Assembly (NCBI GenBank): GCA_009774235.1
Contig: VSNJ01000003.1
Location: forward strand, 1-64,000
DNA: 64,000 nt
Direction: 5' to 3'
Origin: Lachnospiraceae bacterium
GTDB taxonomy: Bacteria > Bacillota > Clostridia > Lachnospirales > Lachnospiraceae
The notes beneath the pieces were generated by a model. The model had not been told where the DNA came from and did not search any database. It saw nothing but the letters and a program-made list of their open reading frames with translations. This document shows, piece by piece, positions 16,833 through 26,944 of the stretch. How positions within the stretch are numbered: the first letter of the stretch is position 1; each line of letters starts with the position of its first letter. The translations under genes were made by a program, and so were the position numbers.

Positions 16833-17936
16833 ATGATTTGGTATTTGATAAAAAATAATTTTAAACTTATGTTAAGGAATAAAATAATCCTTATATGTGT
16901 GGTTTTTGGCCCAGTTCTTGTAATTGCGGTACTTTCCAGTGCTTTTGAAAGTTTAATGAAATCTTATGAAACTACAGACAGGTTTAAGGCTGGGTATCGT
17001 GTTGAAAAAGGGAGTTTTTGGGAAGAATATGTAGAAATTATAAAAGAAGCAGGCAAAGATGCAGGAATACAGTTTTTAGAGTATCCAGAAGGGAAACCAG
17101 AAGAAATTGTAGAAAATAATGGTTTGTCATGTTTTGCAGATTTAGGCAGCAGGGAATACAAAGTATATAAAAGTGCAGATAATGAAACAGAGGGCGTTAC
17201 CTTAGAATACTTTCTGGTCTGGTGTCTGGACCAAAGCCTGGACCAGGCGTTAATAATGTCTGTACATGCAGATATAAGCAATAAGGAAGATATAGAAATC
17301 CCCGTACAAAAACTTGATTATATGCCAGCAGTTGATGCTAAAGATTATTATGGAATAATTGAAATTGTATATTTCAGCTTTTTAGGAATAATCTGTATAG
17401 CAAGTATACTTTCTAGTGAGAAGAAAAATGGAATTGGACAAAGATTACAGATTACATCATTATCCAGTTTTAAATTATATTTTGCTAAATGGATACCTTT
17501 AGTATCGTTTATGGCATTTGGCATAGGGGTGTCTGTTTTAGTTTCATCCTTTATGTTTGGAATACACTGGGGAAACCTGGCATTGTCTGTGATTTTGGTT
17601 TTATTAGTTATAATGGCAGGGGCATCATTAGGTTTAATGTTTTATAGTATTTTTAAAAATCTTGCAGTTACAGTTATTATATTATTTACAATTACATGGT
17701 TTATGGGATTTTTTGGTGGCAGTTTTGAAACATATATGTTTTCAAGTTTTCCGGAAACAGTTAAAAGGATTTCACCAATTTATCATGTAAACCGGGCATT
17801 AATAGAGTATTCATGTATGGGACATAGCACTTATACATTAAACAGTATCTTTTATTTGCTTGCCATAATAGCAGCAGGTACAGGAATTGCAGTATTAACA
17901 GACTGGATAAGAAAGAAAGGAAAAGAAAAGGGATGA
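16833..17936 (+). CDS. ABC-2 type exporter permease (first subunit)
   Basis: 367 aa with the ABC2_membrane_3 layout: an N-terminal transmembrane helix (residues ~16-35), a large extracellular loop (~40-165) and five more helices from ~175 to 365. ATG 16833 follows GGAGG by five bases; an in-frame ATG at 16821 overlaps that site. The stop overlaps the next start (ATGA), so the two permeases are translated together and likely form a heterodimer. The substrate is probably an amphipathic antimicrobial or lipid-like compound, inferred only from the linked sensor kinase. Confidence 0.85.
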   Translation: MIWYLIKNNFKLMLRNKIILICVVFGPVLVIAVLSSAFESLMKSYETTDRFKAGYRVEKGSFWEEYVEIIKEAGKDAGIQFLEYPEGKPEEIVENNGLSCFADLGSREYKVYKSADNETEGVTLEYFLVWCLDQSLDQALIMSVHADISNKEDIEIPVQKLDYMPAVDAKDYYGIIEIVYFSFLGIICIASILSSEKKNGIGQRLQITSLSSFKLYFAKWIPLVSFMAFGIGVSVLVSSFMFGIHWGNLALSVILVLLVIMAGASLGLMFYSIFKNLAVTVIILFTITWFMGFFGGSFETYMFSSFPETVKRISPIYHVNRALIEYSCMGHSTYTLNSIFYLLAIIAAGTGIAVLTDWIRKKGKEKG

Positions 17937-19198
17937 GCCATTTTTTAACATTATTAAAGATAAATATAAAGTTGTTATTAAGAAATAAAGGGTTTCTGTT
18001 TTTTCTTGTGGTTACGCCAATAGTATCAGTTATTATTCTAGGGTTAAAAACAGAAACTGCAATAATAAATAAAGAATATAATGAAGAAATAAATGAACTT
18101 AAAGATGCCAGCAGCAAGGCAATATATTGTGGAAATTCACAGGCATTTGCTTTTATTGTAAAGGTATATGATTCGTCCATGACAGAACTTTCTGGTTATA
18201 TTTTAGAAAAACTTGCAAATACAGGAATGTTTTTTGTCTGCCGTGCTGATACAAACAAAATGACAGATGAAGAGATATTAAAGCAGGCAGAAAAAGATGC
18301 ATTTAATGACAGGGCAGGGACAATTTTATACTTAAAAAAGGATTTTGAAAAGGGAATAGCAGAAGGTAATATACAAAAATCTCTTATTACATATGAGGTT
18401 TCAGGGGATAAAAGGTTTGAAATATTTACGGAAGCTTTAAATGTATATTTAGAACAGCTGCATATGCTTTATAGTACAGGAATGGACACAAAAGAGGTAT
18501 TAGAAGTAATTAGGACAATACAAAAAAGACAACCAGCGAAAGAAATAATAAATATAAGTAAAAAGAATGATATTGTACTAGATGAAGAGCAAAGTTCTGC
18601 TAAGGATAAAATAGGATATGCATTTGCTATTATTACACTTGGATTTGTATTCTGCGGGGTGTGTGTAGCTTATACTGTGATTGAAGAACAAGAGAATAAA
18701 GTATATACAAGAATTATGCTGTCTGGCATAAACATGTTTGAATACCTTGTAGTAAAATTTGTTATGGCAATAATAATTTCTGGCCTGCAGACAGGAGTTT
18801 TAGGAATATGCATGTATGCCAGGGGAGAACTGGATTTTGGAATAGATAAGATAGTTTTTCTTGGAATTATATTTTTATTAGGATTGGTTTTTAGTGTTTT
18901 AAGTCTTTGTACAGGTGTGCTGGTTGGGGATATAATGAGTGCAAATTATACTGTGTTTACTATTTGGAGCATTTCAAGTCTTTTAGCAGGGCTGTATTTT
19001 CCGCTTGATAATACATCCAGCACATTAAAAGCTGTTTCTTTCCTTATGCCACAGAAATGGTTTATAAAAGCTTCAGAAATATTATTATCTGGTGACAAAA
19101 GTGCTTATACTATGTTATTATGTGTTACAGCAGCGTATCTTATTATAATTGCCAGTATTGGTGGTGTTGGTTTGAAAATACAACACCAGGACAACTGA
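17933..19198 (+). CDS. ABC-2 type exporter permease (second subunit)
   Basis: 421 aa, same fold as the preceding permease: a transmembrane helix at ~20-40, an extracellular domain to ~225 (EDA-rich, containing YEVSGDKRFEIFTEALN), then six hydrophobic helices (YAFAIITLGFVFCGVCVAYTV onward). It starts within the stop codon of the first permease. The two are clearly different in sequence, as in LnrM/LnrN-type pairs. Confidence 0.85.
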   Translation: MSHFLTLLKINIKLLLRNKGFLFFLVVTPIVSVIILGLKTETAIINKEYNEEINELKDASSKAIYCGNSQAFAFIVKVYDSSMTELSGYILEKLANTGMFFVCRADTNKMTDEEILKQAEKDAFNDRAGTILYLKKDFEKGIAEGNIQKSLITYEVSGDKRFEIFTEALNVYLEQLHMLYSTGMDTKEVLEVIRTIQKRQPAKEIINISKKNDIVLDEEQSSAKDKIGYAFAIITLGFVFCGVCVAYTVIEEQENKVYTRIMLSGINMFEYLVVKFVMAIIISGLQTGVLGICMYARGELDFGIDKIVFLGIIFLLGLVFSVLSLCTGVLVGDIMSANYTVFTIWSISSLLAGLYFPLDNTSSTLKAVSFLMPQKWFIKASEILLSGDKSAYTMLLCVTAAYLIIIASIGGVGLKIQHQDN

Positions 19199-19229
19199 TA
19201 AGGGATTAGTGGTGAAAGGAATTATAAGA

Positions 19230-20363
19230 ATGGAAAAACGGTTCCAGGGGGATTTTTTCCTGGCAGTGCGTATGGGTTTATTGATTATACTTGAAATATA
19301 TATTGTTATATCAGATTATATACTGTCAGGGGCATCTGCGTGGGTGCTCCTGCTTTTAGCATTTTTCACTGGTGCATCTGCAGGAAAAGAGCTTGCAGAA
19401 AAAAGGGGAAGATGGATTTTGGCAGCAGTTTCATGTATATTATGTGTATTTATAATATGTATAATTGGAAAAGAATTTATGCCACTTGCCATTTATACTA
19501 TATTTGAGGTATTTTATATAGTGAAACCAGGGATTTTGTGGTATTTTTTGCCACTTATTCCAGCGTGTATTCCAGGATGGGACAGGACAGGGGTACAGAT
19601 TTTAGAAACTTTGCTTTTAGGAATAATTTATATACAGAATGATTTTGTTGTTCTTTATTATAAAGAGCTGGAAAAAAGTGATGTGGTTTCAAGCCAGCAG
19701 CTTAAAAAAAGTTTGTATAAAAAAGAAGATGAATTGCGGGAAGAGATAAACAAAGAACGTTTAAAAGTACAGAACCAGATTCTTGAAGAGCGTGCCAGTT
19801 TGTCACAGGCATTACATGATAAACTTGGACATGCAGTTAATGGTTCAATATACCAGCTTGAGGCAGTTAAATTAGTTATGGAAAAGAAAACAGAAACCGC
19901 CAAGAACATGACCCAGGCTGTAATTGATGAACTTCGTAGCAGCATGGATGAAATCAGGGCTATTTTAAGAGATGAAACTCCTAAAAAACATGAAATGGCA
20001 TTTATACAGCTGGATAAGCTTTGCATGGAGTGTAAACAGAAAGGTATAGAAGCAGAACTTTTTATGGATGGGGAATTGTCACAAGTGCCAGAAAATTATC
20101 TTGAGATTATACTTGATAATGCCTATGAAGCAGTTTCTAATTCTTTGAAATATTCAGGCTGTACTAAAATAGAAATTAAAATATATGTTATGAATAAGGT
20201 AATCCGGTGCATGGTTTCAGATAATGGTAAAGGATGTAATAAACTTATAGATGGAATGGGGATTTCAGGTATGAGAAAGAGAGTCCGGGATGTAAATGGA
20301 ATTATTGGATTTGAAACAGAAACAGGTTTTAGTATTAATATGTTGTTTCCAAGACAGGATTAA
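19230..20363 (+). CDS. Sensor histidine kinase, HisKA_3 (NarL partner) type
   Basis: 377 aa. Several N-terminal transmembrane helices (residues ~8-150) without a large sensor domain; a coiled coil (~160-205); the HisKA_3 phospho-acceptor box LSQALHDKLGHAVNGSIYQL (His ~206); and a HATPase domain (IILDNAYEAVSNSLKYSG, VSDNGKGCN, GMGISGMRKRV). The membrane-embedded sensor suggests detection of membrane-acting compounds. ATG 19230 has AAAGGA nine bases upstream; GTG 19209 is a possible alternative. Follows the exporter by 31 nt. Confidence 0.87.
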   Translation: MEKRFQGDFFLAVRMGLLIILEIYIVISDYILSGASAWVLLLLAFFTGASAGKELAEKRGRWILAAVSCILCVFIICIIGKEFMPLAIYTIFEVFYIVKPGILWYFLPLIPACIPGWDRTGVQILETLLLGIIYIQNDFVVLYYKELEKSDVVSSQQLKKSLYKKEDELREEINKERLKVQNQILEERASLSQALHDKLGHAVNGSIYQLEAVKLVMEKKTETAKNMTQAVIDELRSSMDEIRAILRDETPKKHEMAFIQLDKLCMECKQKGIEAELFMDGELSQVPENYLEIILDNAYEAVSNSLKYSGCTKIEIKIYVMNKVIRCMVSDNGKGCNKLIDGMGISGMRKRVRDVNGIIGFETETGFSINMLFPRQD

Positions 20364-20501
20364 TATAGTATATTTAAAATTTTTGTGCAGGCTGTATATT
20401 TTTTGTATTTTATAATTTAAGGAAACCAGATATAGCAGGAAATGTCAGGAGTTTAGGAACAAGTTTTATAATATAGTTATGTAACAATATGAGGGATGTT
20501 T

Positions 20502-21131
20502 ATGGAAAAAATAAAAGTAATTATTGCTGATGACAGTGATTTTGTAAGAGAAGGAATGAAGATTATACTTGAGGTTGATGATGAATTTGAAGTAATTGGA
20601 TGTGCTGCTAATGGAAAGGAAGCTGTAAGTATAGCAGAAAATGTAAAGCCAGATGTATTTTTGATGGATATACAAATGCCTGGAATGGATGGAATTGAAG
20701 CAACAAAGCAGATTGTTGAAAGAAAACTTGGGAAAGTCCTGGTTCTTACTACTTTTGATGATGATGAGCTGGTACAAAAGGCATTGCAGAATGGTGCAAA
20801 TGGATATCTTGTGAAAAACCATACACCAGAACATTTAAAACAGATGATTAAATCAGTTTATAATGGTACAGGGGTAATGGAAGAATCAATGCTTCTAAAC
20901 CTTGCAAAGAGTAACGGGCGGGCATCATCTGGATTTAATGCAGGAAGGTATACAGCAAGAGAACTAGAAGTAGTAAAGGCAGTTGCAGAAGGTCTTTCTA
21001 ATAAAGAAATTGCAGAAAAACTATATATCAGTGAAGGGACGGTAAAGAATTATATTACGTCTATCCTTGCAAAAGAAAATCTTTCACACAGGACGGCGCT
21101 GGCGGTTTATTATCTTACAGGAAAGAAATAA
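20502..21131 (+). CDS. NarL/FixJ-family response regulator
   Basis: 209 aa. Receiver domain (1-120): acidic pocket IIADDSD, phospho-acceptor DVFLMDIQMPGMDG, conserved Thr in LVLTTFDDD and Lys in YLVKNHTPE. LuxR HTH (~145-205): YTARELEVVKAVAEGLSNKEIAEKL, followed by SEGTVKNYI. It probably activates the upstream exporter operon when phosphorylated by the adjacent kinase. ATG 20502 follows GAGGG by six bases; ATG 20496 is too close. Confidence 0.92.
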   Translation: MEKIKVIIADDSDFVREGMKIILEVDDEFEVIGCAANGKEAVSIAENVKPDVFLMDIQMPGMDGIEATKQIVERKLGKVLVLTTFDDDELVQKALQNGANGYLVKNHTPEHLKQMIKSVYNGTGVMEESMLLNLAKSNGRASSGFNAGRYTARELEVVKAVAEGLSNKEIAEKLYISEGTVKNYITSILAKENLSHRTALAVYYLTGKK

Positions 21132-21224
21132 AATATACAAATTATAACAGAAACAGCATTTTTCTAAAGCAGGCTTGTCCTGTTATACTATTTGGGACGC
21201 AAAAGGCGTGGCATGGGGGATATT

Positions 21225-22145
21225 ATGAAAAAAGATAGAGAAAAATTATTTAAAAATCCAGCGGTTATTGCATTATTAGCATTAATATGCTGTGCATTAT
21301 GGGGAAGTGCATTTCCATGTGTCAAAGCAGGATACAAGATGTTTGCTATAAGTGGTGCAGGAAGCCAGATACTTTTTGCTGGATACCGTTTTTTCCTTGC
21401 AGGAATTTTTGCATTATTTTTTACAAGTTTTATACAGCATAGATTTGTTAAAATAAAAGCATCTTCTATACCATATATTGCAGGCCAGGGTATTTTACAG
21501 ACAACATTACAATATGTATTTTTTTATATAGGAATGGCACATACAACAGGTTCCAAAGGTTCAGTAATTAATGCTTCAAATGCTTTTTTTTCAATTATAA
21601 CAGCACATTTTCTTCTTAAAGATGAAAAAATAACTTTAAAGAAAATGACAGGATGTATCACAGGATTTGCAGGAGTTATACTTGTAAACCTTAAATCTGG
21701 AGAGATGGGATTAGGTCTTTCTTTGGAGGGTGAAGGGATGATTTTATTGTGCTCGGCTGCTTATGGTATAAGTTCAGTTACCCTTAAGAAGATTTCAGAA
21801 CGTGAAACACCAGCAGCAATTACAGCATACCAGCTCTTATTTGGCGGGGCTGTCCAGGTAATTACAGGTATGCTGGCAGGAGGCAGTGTACAGGGATTTA
21901 CAGTACAGTCATCAGCACTTCTTTTATATATGGCATTGCTTTCAACAGTTGCTTTTAGTATATGGGCAGAACTTATTAAGTATAATCCTGTAGGAAGAAT
22001 TGCTGTATATAGTTTTTCAATTCCTGTATTTGGAGTGGTATTTTCCGCAATATTTTTAAATGAACATGTTCTCTCATGGCAAAATCTTGCAGCATTGGCA
22101 CTGGTAAGTATTGGCATAATTATAGTTAATTATGCAAAAGAGTAA
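21225..22145 (+). CDS. DMT-superfamily (EamA) transporter
   Basis: 306 aa with ten predicted transmembrane helices in two EamA repeats (CALWGSAFPCVKAGY near the start of the first; LLCSAAYGISSVTLKKISE in the second). Such proteins export or import metabolites or amino acids; the substrate is unknown. GGGGGA four bases before ATG 21225 sets the start; the in-frame ATG 21213 and TTG 21192 are less well placed. Confidence 0.85.
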   Translation: MKKDREKLFKNPAVIALLALICCALWGSAFPCVKAGYKMFAISGAGSQILFAGYRFFLAGIFALFFTSFIQHRFVKIKASSIPYIAGQGILQTTLQYVFFYIGMAHTTGSKGSVINASNAFFSIITAHFLLKDEKITLKKMTGCITGFAGVILVNLKSGEMGLGLSLEGEGMILLCSAAYGISSVTLKKISERETPAAITAYQLLFGGAVQVITGMLAGGSVQGFTVQSSALLLYMALLSTVAFSIWAELIKYNPVGRIAVYSFSIPVFGVVFSAIFLNEHVLSWQNLAALALVSIGIIIVNYAKE

Positions 22146-22271
22146 TTATAGTATTTTTCAAAAAAATAATTATAGGAAAGTATTTGTAAATTTTCTTGGA
22201 ATTATAAACTGGTTATGCTAGAATATATGTTAAGGGAAATGTCATATATTTTAGAAAGGAAGTTATTCACT

Positions 22272-24767
22272 ATGAAGAAACAAAAAACATTGCTTTCAAT
22301 ACTTCTTGCGTTATTGTTGGCGTTTCAAGTTGTGCCAGTTCCAAATAGTTATGAAAACATAACAAACCAGGTAACAGCAGAAGCAGCGTCAAAAAAGGTT
22401 AAAATCACAAATGTTCCAACAGGGACACTTACGGTTAAAAAAGGAGAGTCTTTCCAGTTAAAAGCTAATATTGCTTCTTTAAAATGGAAAAGCAGCAATA
22501 AAAAAACAGTAACAGTTAATAAAACAGGAAAACTTAAAGGAATAACAAATGGTGTTGCTACTGTTACTGCATCAGCTAAAAATACTAAAGCATCTGTTAA
22601 AGTAACAGTTGGAACAAAAGTAAGCAGGGTCAATGTTGTAAAACCTGCTATTGCGCTTGTGACAGGTGGGCAGTCTACAATTAAGGCAGAAGTTTCACCA
22701 GCAGATGCTTCTAACCAGACTCTTATTTTCCAGTCTGCGGACAAAGAGATTGCATCTGTATCAAAAGAGGGTGTAGTAACAGCAAATAAAACTGGTACTA
22801 CAAAAATTACTGTAAATGCGTCTGACGGAACAGAAAAGAAAGAAACAGTTATTGTAACTGTAAGGGCACCTGGAAGCCCTGTACGTCTGCAGGACGATTT
22901 CTACCAGGCAATTAATGCAACTATATTAAATGAACATGCCCTTCAGGGAAACCAGTATGAATGGGATGGGTTTAATGAATTACAAAACCGTATTACAAAT
23001 GATTTAAACAGTCTGCTTGATGAACTTGTTGCCCAAAAAGAACAGTATAAAGAAGGTACAATACAGCAGAAAATCATTAATTTTTATATGCTGGACAGTG
23101 ATATGGATACAAGGAATAAATTAGGAACAGAGCCATTAAAACCATATATAGATAAAATTGATAATGCACAGACAGTTGCAGAATTTGTAAATGTCCTTGC
23201 GGAACTTGGAAAGGCTGGACAGGGAAGTATTTTTACATTCCAGGTTACACAGGATATAATAGACTCTAATAAATATGTACTTACAGATAATGGACCTAGT
23301 TATATTTTATCTAAAGAATATATGACTGGTGATGCAAATAAACCAGTACAGCAGGCAGTGCTTGAGTTTATAAAGAAGATTTTTGTTATGGCAGGGGAAA
23401 GTGAAGAGAAAGCTTCTGAAATTGCCAGCCAGGTATTTAACTTTGAACAGGAGCTTGCTGTTTCTGGCCTGGGAATGGAAGATCGTTATGATATAAATAA
23501 AATTTATCATCCTTATACAAAAGATGAACTTAAAAAACTTTATAGTAATTGTGATATTGAAGGGTATTTAAAAACTATTGGTATTACAAATTTTGACCAG
23601 TGCATTGTAAGCAGTGAAGAGAATTCTAAAAAGATTAACAGTTATCTTACACAAGATAATCTTGGACTTTTAAAAAATTATACTAAATTTACATTGTATA
23701 CAGGTTTCTGTGGCTATCTTACAGATGAACATTATAAAGCATTACAGGAACTTAATTTCATTATTACTGGTGCAAAAGAGGATAAGGATAATGACCAGAT
23801 AGCAAAAGAAACAACACAGAATTTATTTTTCTGGGAGTTTGGGCAGCTTTATGTGAAAAAGTATTTTTCAGAAGAAAGTAAAAAAGAAATTGAAGCAATG
23901 ACCCAGGACATTTTAAAGACTTTCCGTAACAGAATACAGAAAATAGACTGGCTGTCTGATGCAACAAAACAAAAAGCATTAAAGAAACTTGATACAATGA
24001 AAGTGAAAATTGGATATCCTGACAAATGGCCTTCTTATTTTGATGAATTAAATATTGATATGTCTAAAGGACTGGTTGAAAATATAATGAGTATCCAGAC
24101 TGCTTTAAATTCTGGTATCCAGGAACTTCTTGATTCTGGAACTGTTGATAAGGAAAGCTGGATTATGGGACCACAAATAGTAAATGCTTGTTATAATCCA
24201 CAGGCAAATGATATTACATTTCCTGCTGCCATCTTACAAAAGCCATTTTATGATAAAGATGCAGATTATGCCCAGAACCTTGGAGGTATTGGTACTGTAA
24301 TAGGACATGAAATCACACATGCTTTTGATACGAGCGGGGCATCATATGATGAGAATGGTAATTTTGTTAACTGGTGGACACCAGAAGACCTTGAACAGTT
24401 TACAGCAAGGGCACAGAAAGTAAAGAATTATTATAATAACATTGAAATTACTAATGGAATATTCCAGAATGGGGATATGACAATTACAGAAAATATTGCT
24501 GATATGGGGGCAATGGCATGTGCGCTTGAAATTGCTGGAGATGATAAAAAAGCCCAGCTTGAGATTTTTAAAAGTAATGCTGCTATATGGGCATGTAACC
24601 AGACAGACCAGTATAGGGATTATATGCTTACGGCAGATGTCCACTCCAATAATAAAGTAAGGGTAAATGCTATATTGCCACTTTTTGAACAATTCTATGA
24701 TGTTTTTGGGGTTACTCCAAATGACGCAATGTATGTAGCACCAGAGGACAGGGTACAAATATGGTAA
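22272..24767 (+). CDS. Secreted M13-family zinc metallopeptidase with Ig-like domains
   Basis: 831 aa: signal peptide (~1-40); two BIG2 domains (~48-115, ~120-200: LTVKKGESFQLKANIASLKWKSS and SVSKEGVVTANKTGTTKI); a Pro/Arg linker; then a complete neprilysin-type catalytic unit (~210-831). The zinc site is GHEITHAFD (HExxH) with the downstream ligand in ENIADMGAMA. A substrate-binding NACYNP (NAxY) motif is present. It likely degrades small peptides outside the cell and is held to the wall by the Ig-like module. ATG 22272 is the start of the signal peptide; the longer frame has no ribosome site. Confidence 0.92.
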   Translation: MKKQKTLLSILLALLLAFQVVPVPNSYENITNQVTAEAASKKVKITNVPTGTLTVKKGESFQLKANIASLKWKSSNKKTVTVNKTGKLKGITNGVATVTASAKNTKASVKVTVGTKVSRVNVVKPAIALVTGGQSTIKAEVSPADASNQTLIFQSADKEIASVSKEGVVTANKTGTTKITVNASDGTEKKETVIVTVRAPGSPVRLQDDFYQAINATILNEHALQGNQYEWDGFNELQNRITNDLNSLLDELVAQKEQYKEGTIQQKIINFYMLDSDMDTRNKLGTEPLKPYIDKIDNAQTVAEFVNVLAELGKAGQGSIFTFQVTQDIIDSNKYVLTDNGPSYILSKEYMTGDANKPVQQAVLEFIKKIFVMAGESEEKASEIASQVFNFEQELAVSGLGMEDRYDINKIYHPYTKDELKKLYSNCDIEGYLKTIGITNFDQCIVSSEENSKKINSYLTQDNLGLLKNYTKFTLYTGFCGYLTDEHYKALQELNFIITGAKEDKDNDQIAKETTQNLFFWEFGQLYVKKYFSEESKKEIEAMTQDILKTFRNRIQKIDWLSDATKQKALKKLDTMKVKIGYPDKWPSYFDELNIDMSKGLVENIMSIQTALNSGIQELLDSGTVDKESWIMGPQIVNACYNPQANDITFPAAILQKPFYDKDADYAQNLGGIGTVIGHEITHAFDTSGASYDENGNFVNWWTPEDLEQFTARAQKVKNYYNNIEITNGIFQNGDMTITENIADMGAMACALEIAGDDKKAQLEIFKSNAAIWACNQTDQYRDYMLTADVHSNNKVRVNAILPLFEQFYDVFGVTPNDAMYVAPEDRVQIW

Positions 24768-24851
24768 TTATAAATATAGATTATTTTAATAAAATATAAT
24801 AGTACATATATAAAACATTTCCTGGTTTGCCATTTATTTTTAAAAGATTAT

Positions 24852-24898
24852 AAGAGAGGTTGTAAGAATACAGAATGTTCTTATAACCTTTCTTTTTT
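24852..24898 (+). terminator. Rho-independent terminator after the M13 peptidase
   Basis: A ~15-bp imperfect stem (AGAGAGGTTGTAAGAA ... TTCTTATAACCTTTCT) is followed by TTTTTT. Confidence 0.85.
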
Positions 24899-24998
24899 GT
24901 AGAAGTTTAAGAACAAATGTTTATAAATGTGTAGATATCTATATTTTCTTATGTTATAATAAAAATATAGATGACAGAATATTTGTTTATATATTAAT

Positions 24999-25048
24999 CT
25001 TCCAGGGGGTGTCTGGAAAGTCAAGATAATATCTGCAGTCCACTTGAC
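24999..25048 (+). promoter_or_regulatory. Tandem hairpins in the leader of the R-M operon
   Basis: Two adjacent small hairpins lie 30-80 nt before the methyltransferase gene: TCCAG..CTGGA (~25001-25017) and GTCAAG..CTTGAC (25020-25048). There is no T-tract. They may form a leader structure or protein-binding site limiting expression of the R-M genes. Function is inference. Confidence 0.35.
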
Positions 25049-25078
25049 TGTATAGTTGTGAAAAAGGAGGAATATGTA

Positions 25079-26944
25079 ATGGCAGTTGAACAGTACACAG
25101 AAAGTTTGACATTAAAAGAAATGAAATGTGTTATTGGAAAGAATCCATTTGGCTATGTCCTTCCTCAAGGTGATGTTTCTAGTATATACAAAATTGAGAA
25201 TTTACTTAAAAAAGCAGGTGGAAAACCAAAAGAATGTGATATTGAGGATTATTCCCAGGGAGGGAAAGGGAAGGCTAAGCCAGAATATATTATAACTTTT
25301 GATGATGATATTAATACAATTATAGTTGTGGAATGTAAAAATAGTATTAAAAAACATTGTAGTGTAAATATAAATAAGCCAAATATGTTTGCTGTAGATG
25401 GTGTTTTGTACTATGCTAAATTTTTAAAAGAAGAATACAATGTTGTTGCTATTGCTGTAAGTGGGACAACAACCCAAAATATGAAGGTAGATACTTTTTA
25501 TTGGATGCGTGGACATGATAAATATACAATATTAGAAAAGGCAAAAGATATTATTTTAGAACCACAAAATTATATTGAGTTAATAAAAGGAAATAAATTA
25601 AAAAAAGCATATTCATTGGATGAAATTAGAAATACTGCGATTGATATGCATAATTCTTTAAGAGAGATTAAAGTGACAGAATCACATAAGCCAGTTTTTA
25701 TTGCAGGTATACTGATTGCATTAAACGATGAGGATTTTTCAAAAAGTTATTCTATGCTGACCTCTTATAAATTAGTAATGCAAAATATACAAAATGCTAT
25801 AGAAAATGTTCTGATGGATAGTGATATTAAAAGTAACAGGATTAACTATATAAAACAGGTTTTTAGTACTCTCCAGGACAATACAAAGTTTGCTGGAATA
25901 CCATTAGGGCATTCAAAATCTATTACTTGGTATATTGAACAGTTGGAAATGAAAATTAAACCAATGATGGATTATGCTGATAGTACAATTGATGCTTTAG
26001 GAGTATTTTACCATGAATTTATTAAATACTCAGGTGGTGATGGCAGTGGTTTAGGAATTGTTCTTACACCACAGCATTTAACAGAATTTATGTGTGACCT
26101 GGCTGATGTAAATAAAAATAGCCGTGTAGTTGACATATGTTGTGGTTCTGGTTCGTTTCTTGTAACAGCTATGAATAAAATGTTTAGAAATGCAAACCCA
26201 GATGAAGTTGAGAATATACGTAAAAATGGATTATATGGTGTTGAATTTGATGATGGGTTATATACACTGGCAATAGCAAATATGATTATACGTAAGGATG
26301 GCAAATCTAATATTTATAAAGGTGATTGTTTTAACAAAAGGATTACAGAAGAGCTTAAAAGTAAAAATATTAATATAGGATTAATTAATCCTCCTTATTC
26401 ACAAAAGGATGTTGTTGAACTGGAATTTGTTGAACATTTGTTAGATATTTTAACAATAGGAGGAACAGGTGTTGTTGTTGTTCCAATGAGCTGTGCAATT
26501 GGTACAAAATTCAAAGATGTCAGGGAACGCTTAATGAAAAAGAATACGTTAAGAGCTGTGTTTTCAATGCCAGATGATATATTTTATCCAGTTGGGACTA
26601 ATGTATGTGTAATGGTTTGGACAGCACATACACCACATGATAGTACACAGGAAACATTTTTTGGTTATTGTAAAGAAGATGGATTTGTAAAACGGAAAAA
26701 GATGGGCAGAATTGATGCTTTGGGAAATTGGGAAAGTATTGAAAATAAATGGTTAAAATTATATAGAAATAAAGATGTTATTGATGGTTTATCTGCAAGA
26801 CACTGTATTGGTTATAAAGATGAATGGTTATGTGAAGCATATATGCAGACAGATTATACAAAGCTTACACAAGATGATTTCCAACAGACGGTTAATGATT
26901 ATCTTGCTTATTTGGTGAAAAGTGGTGAAGTTTATGAAGACTAA
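25079..26944 (+). CDS. BcgI-like restriction-modification subunit A (nuclease + N6-adenine methyltransferase)
   Basis: 621 aa. Residues ~60-110 hold a PD-(D/E)xK-like nuclease core (KPEYIITFDDDINTIIVVECKNS). Residues ~320-560 are an N6-adenine methyltransferase with the AdoMet site DICCGSGSF and catalytic NPPY. A nuclease and methylase fused in one chain and paired with a separate specificity subunit is the type IIB (BcgI) layout, not classical type I, and no hsdR is present. ATG 25079 has AAGGAGG eight bases upstream. It overlaps the specificity gene by 11 nt. Confidence 0.85.
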   Translation: MAVEQYTESLTLKEMKCVIGKNPFGYVLPQGDVSSIYKIENLLKKAGGKPKECDIEDYSQGGKGKAKPEYIITFDDDINTIIVVECKNSIKKHCSVNINKPNMFAVDGVLYYAKFLKEEYNVVAIAVSGTTTQNMKVDTFYWMRGHDKYTILEKAKDIILEPQNYIELIKGNKLKKAYSLDEIRNTAIDMHNSLREIKVTESHKPVFIAGILIALNDEDFSKSYSMLTSYKLVMQNIQNAIENVLMDSDIKSNRINYIKQVFSTLQDNTKFAGIPLGHSKSITWYIEQLEMKIKPMMDYADSTIDALGVFYHEFIKYSGGDGSGLGIVLTPQHLTEFMCDLADVNKNSRVVDICCGSGSFLVTAMNKMFRNANPDEVENIRKNGLYGVEFDDGLYTLAIANMIIRKDGKSNIYKGDCFNKRITEELKSKNINIGLINPPYSQKDVVELEFVEHLLDILTIGGTGVVVVPMSCAIGTKFKDVRERLMKKNTLRAVFSMPDDIFYPVGTNVCVMVWTAHTPHDSTQETFFGYCKEDGFVKRKKMGRIDALGNWESIENKWLKLYRNKDVIDGLSARHCIGYKDEWLCEAYMQTDYTKLTQDDFQQTVNDYLAYLVKSGEVYED

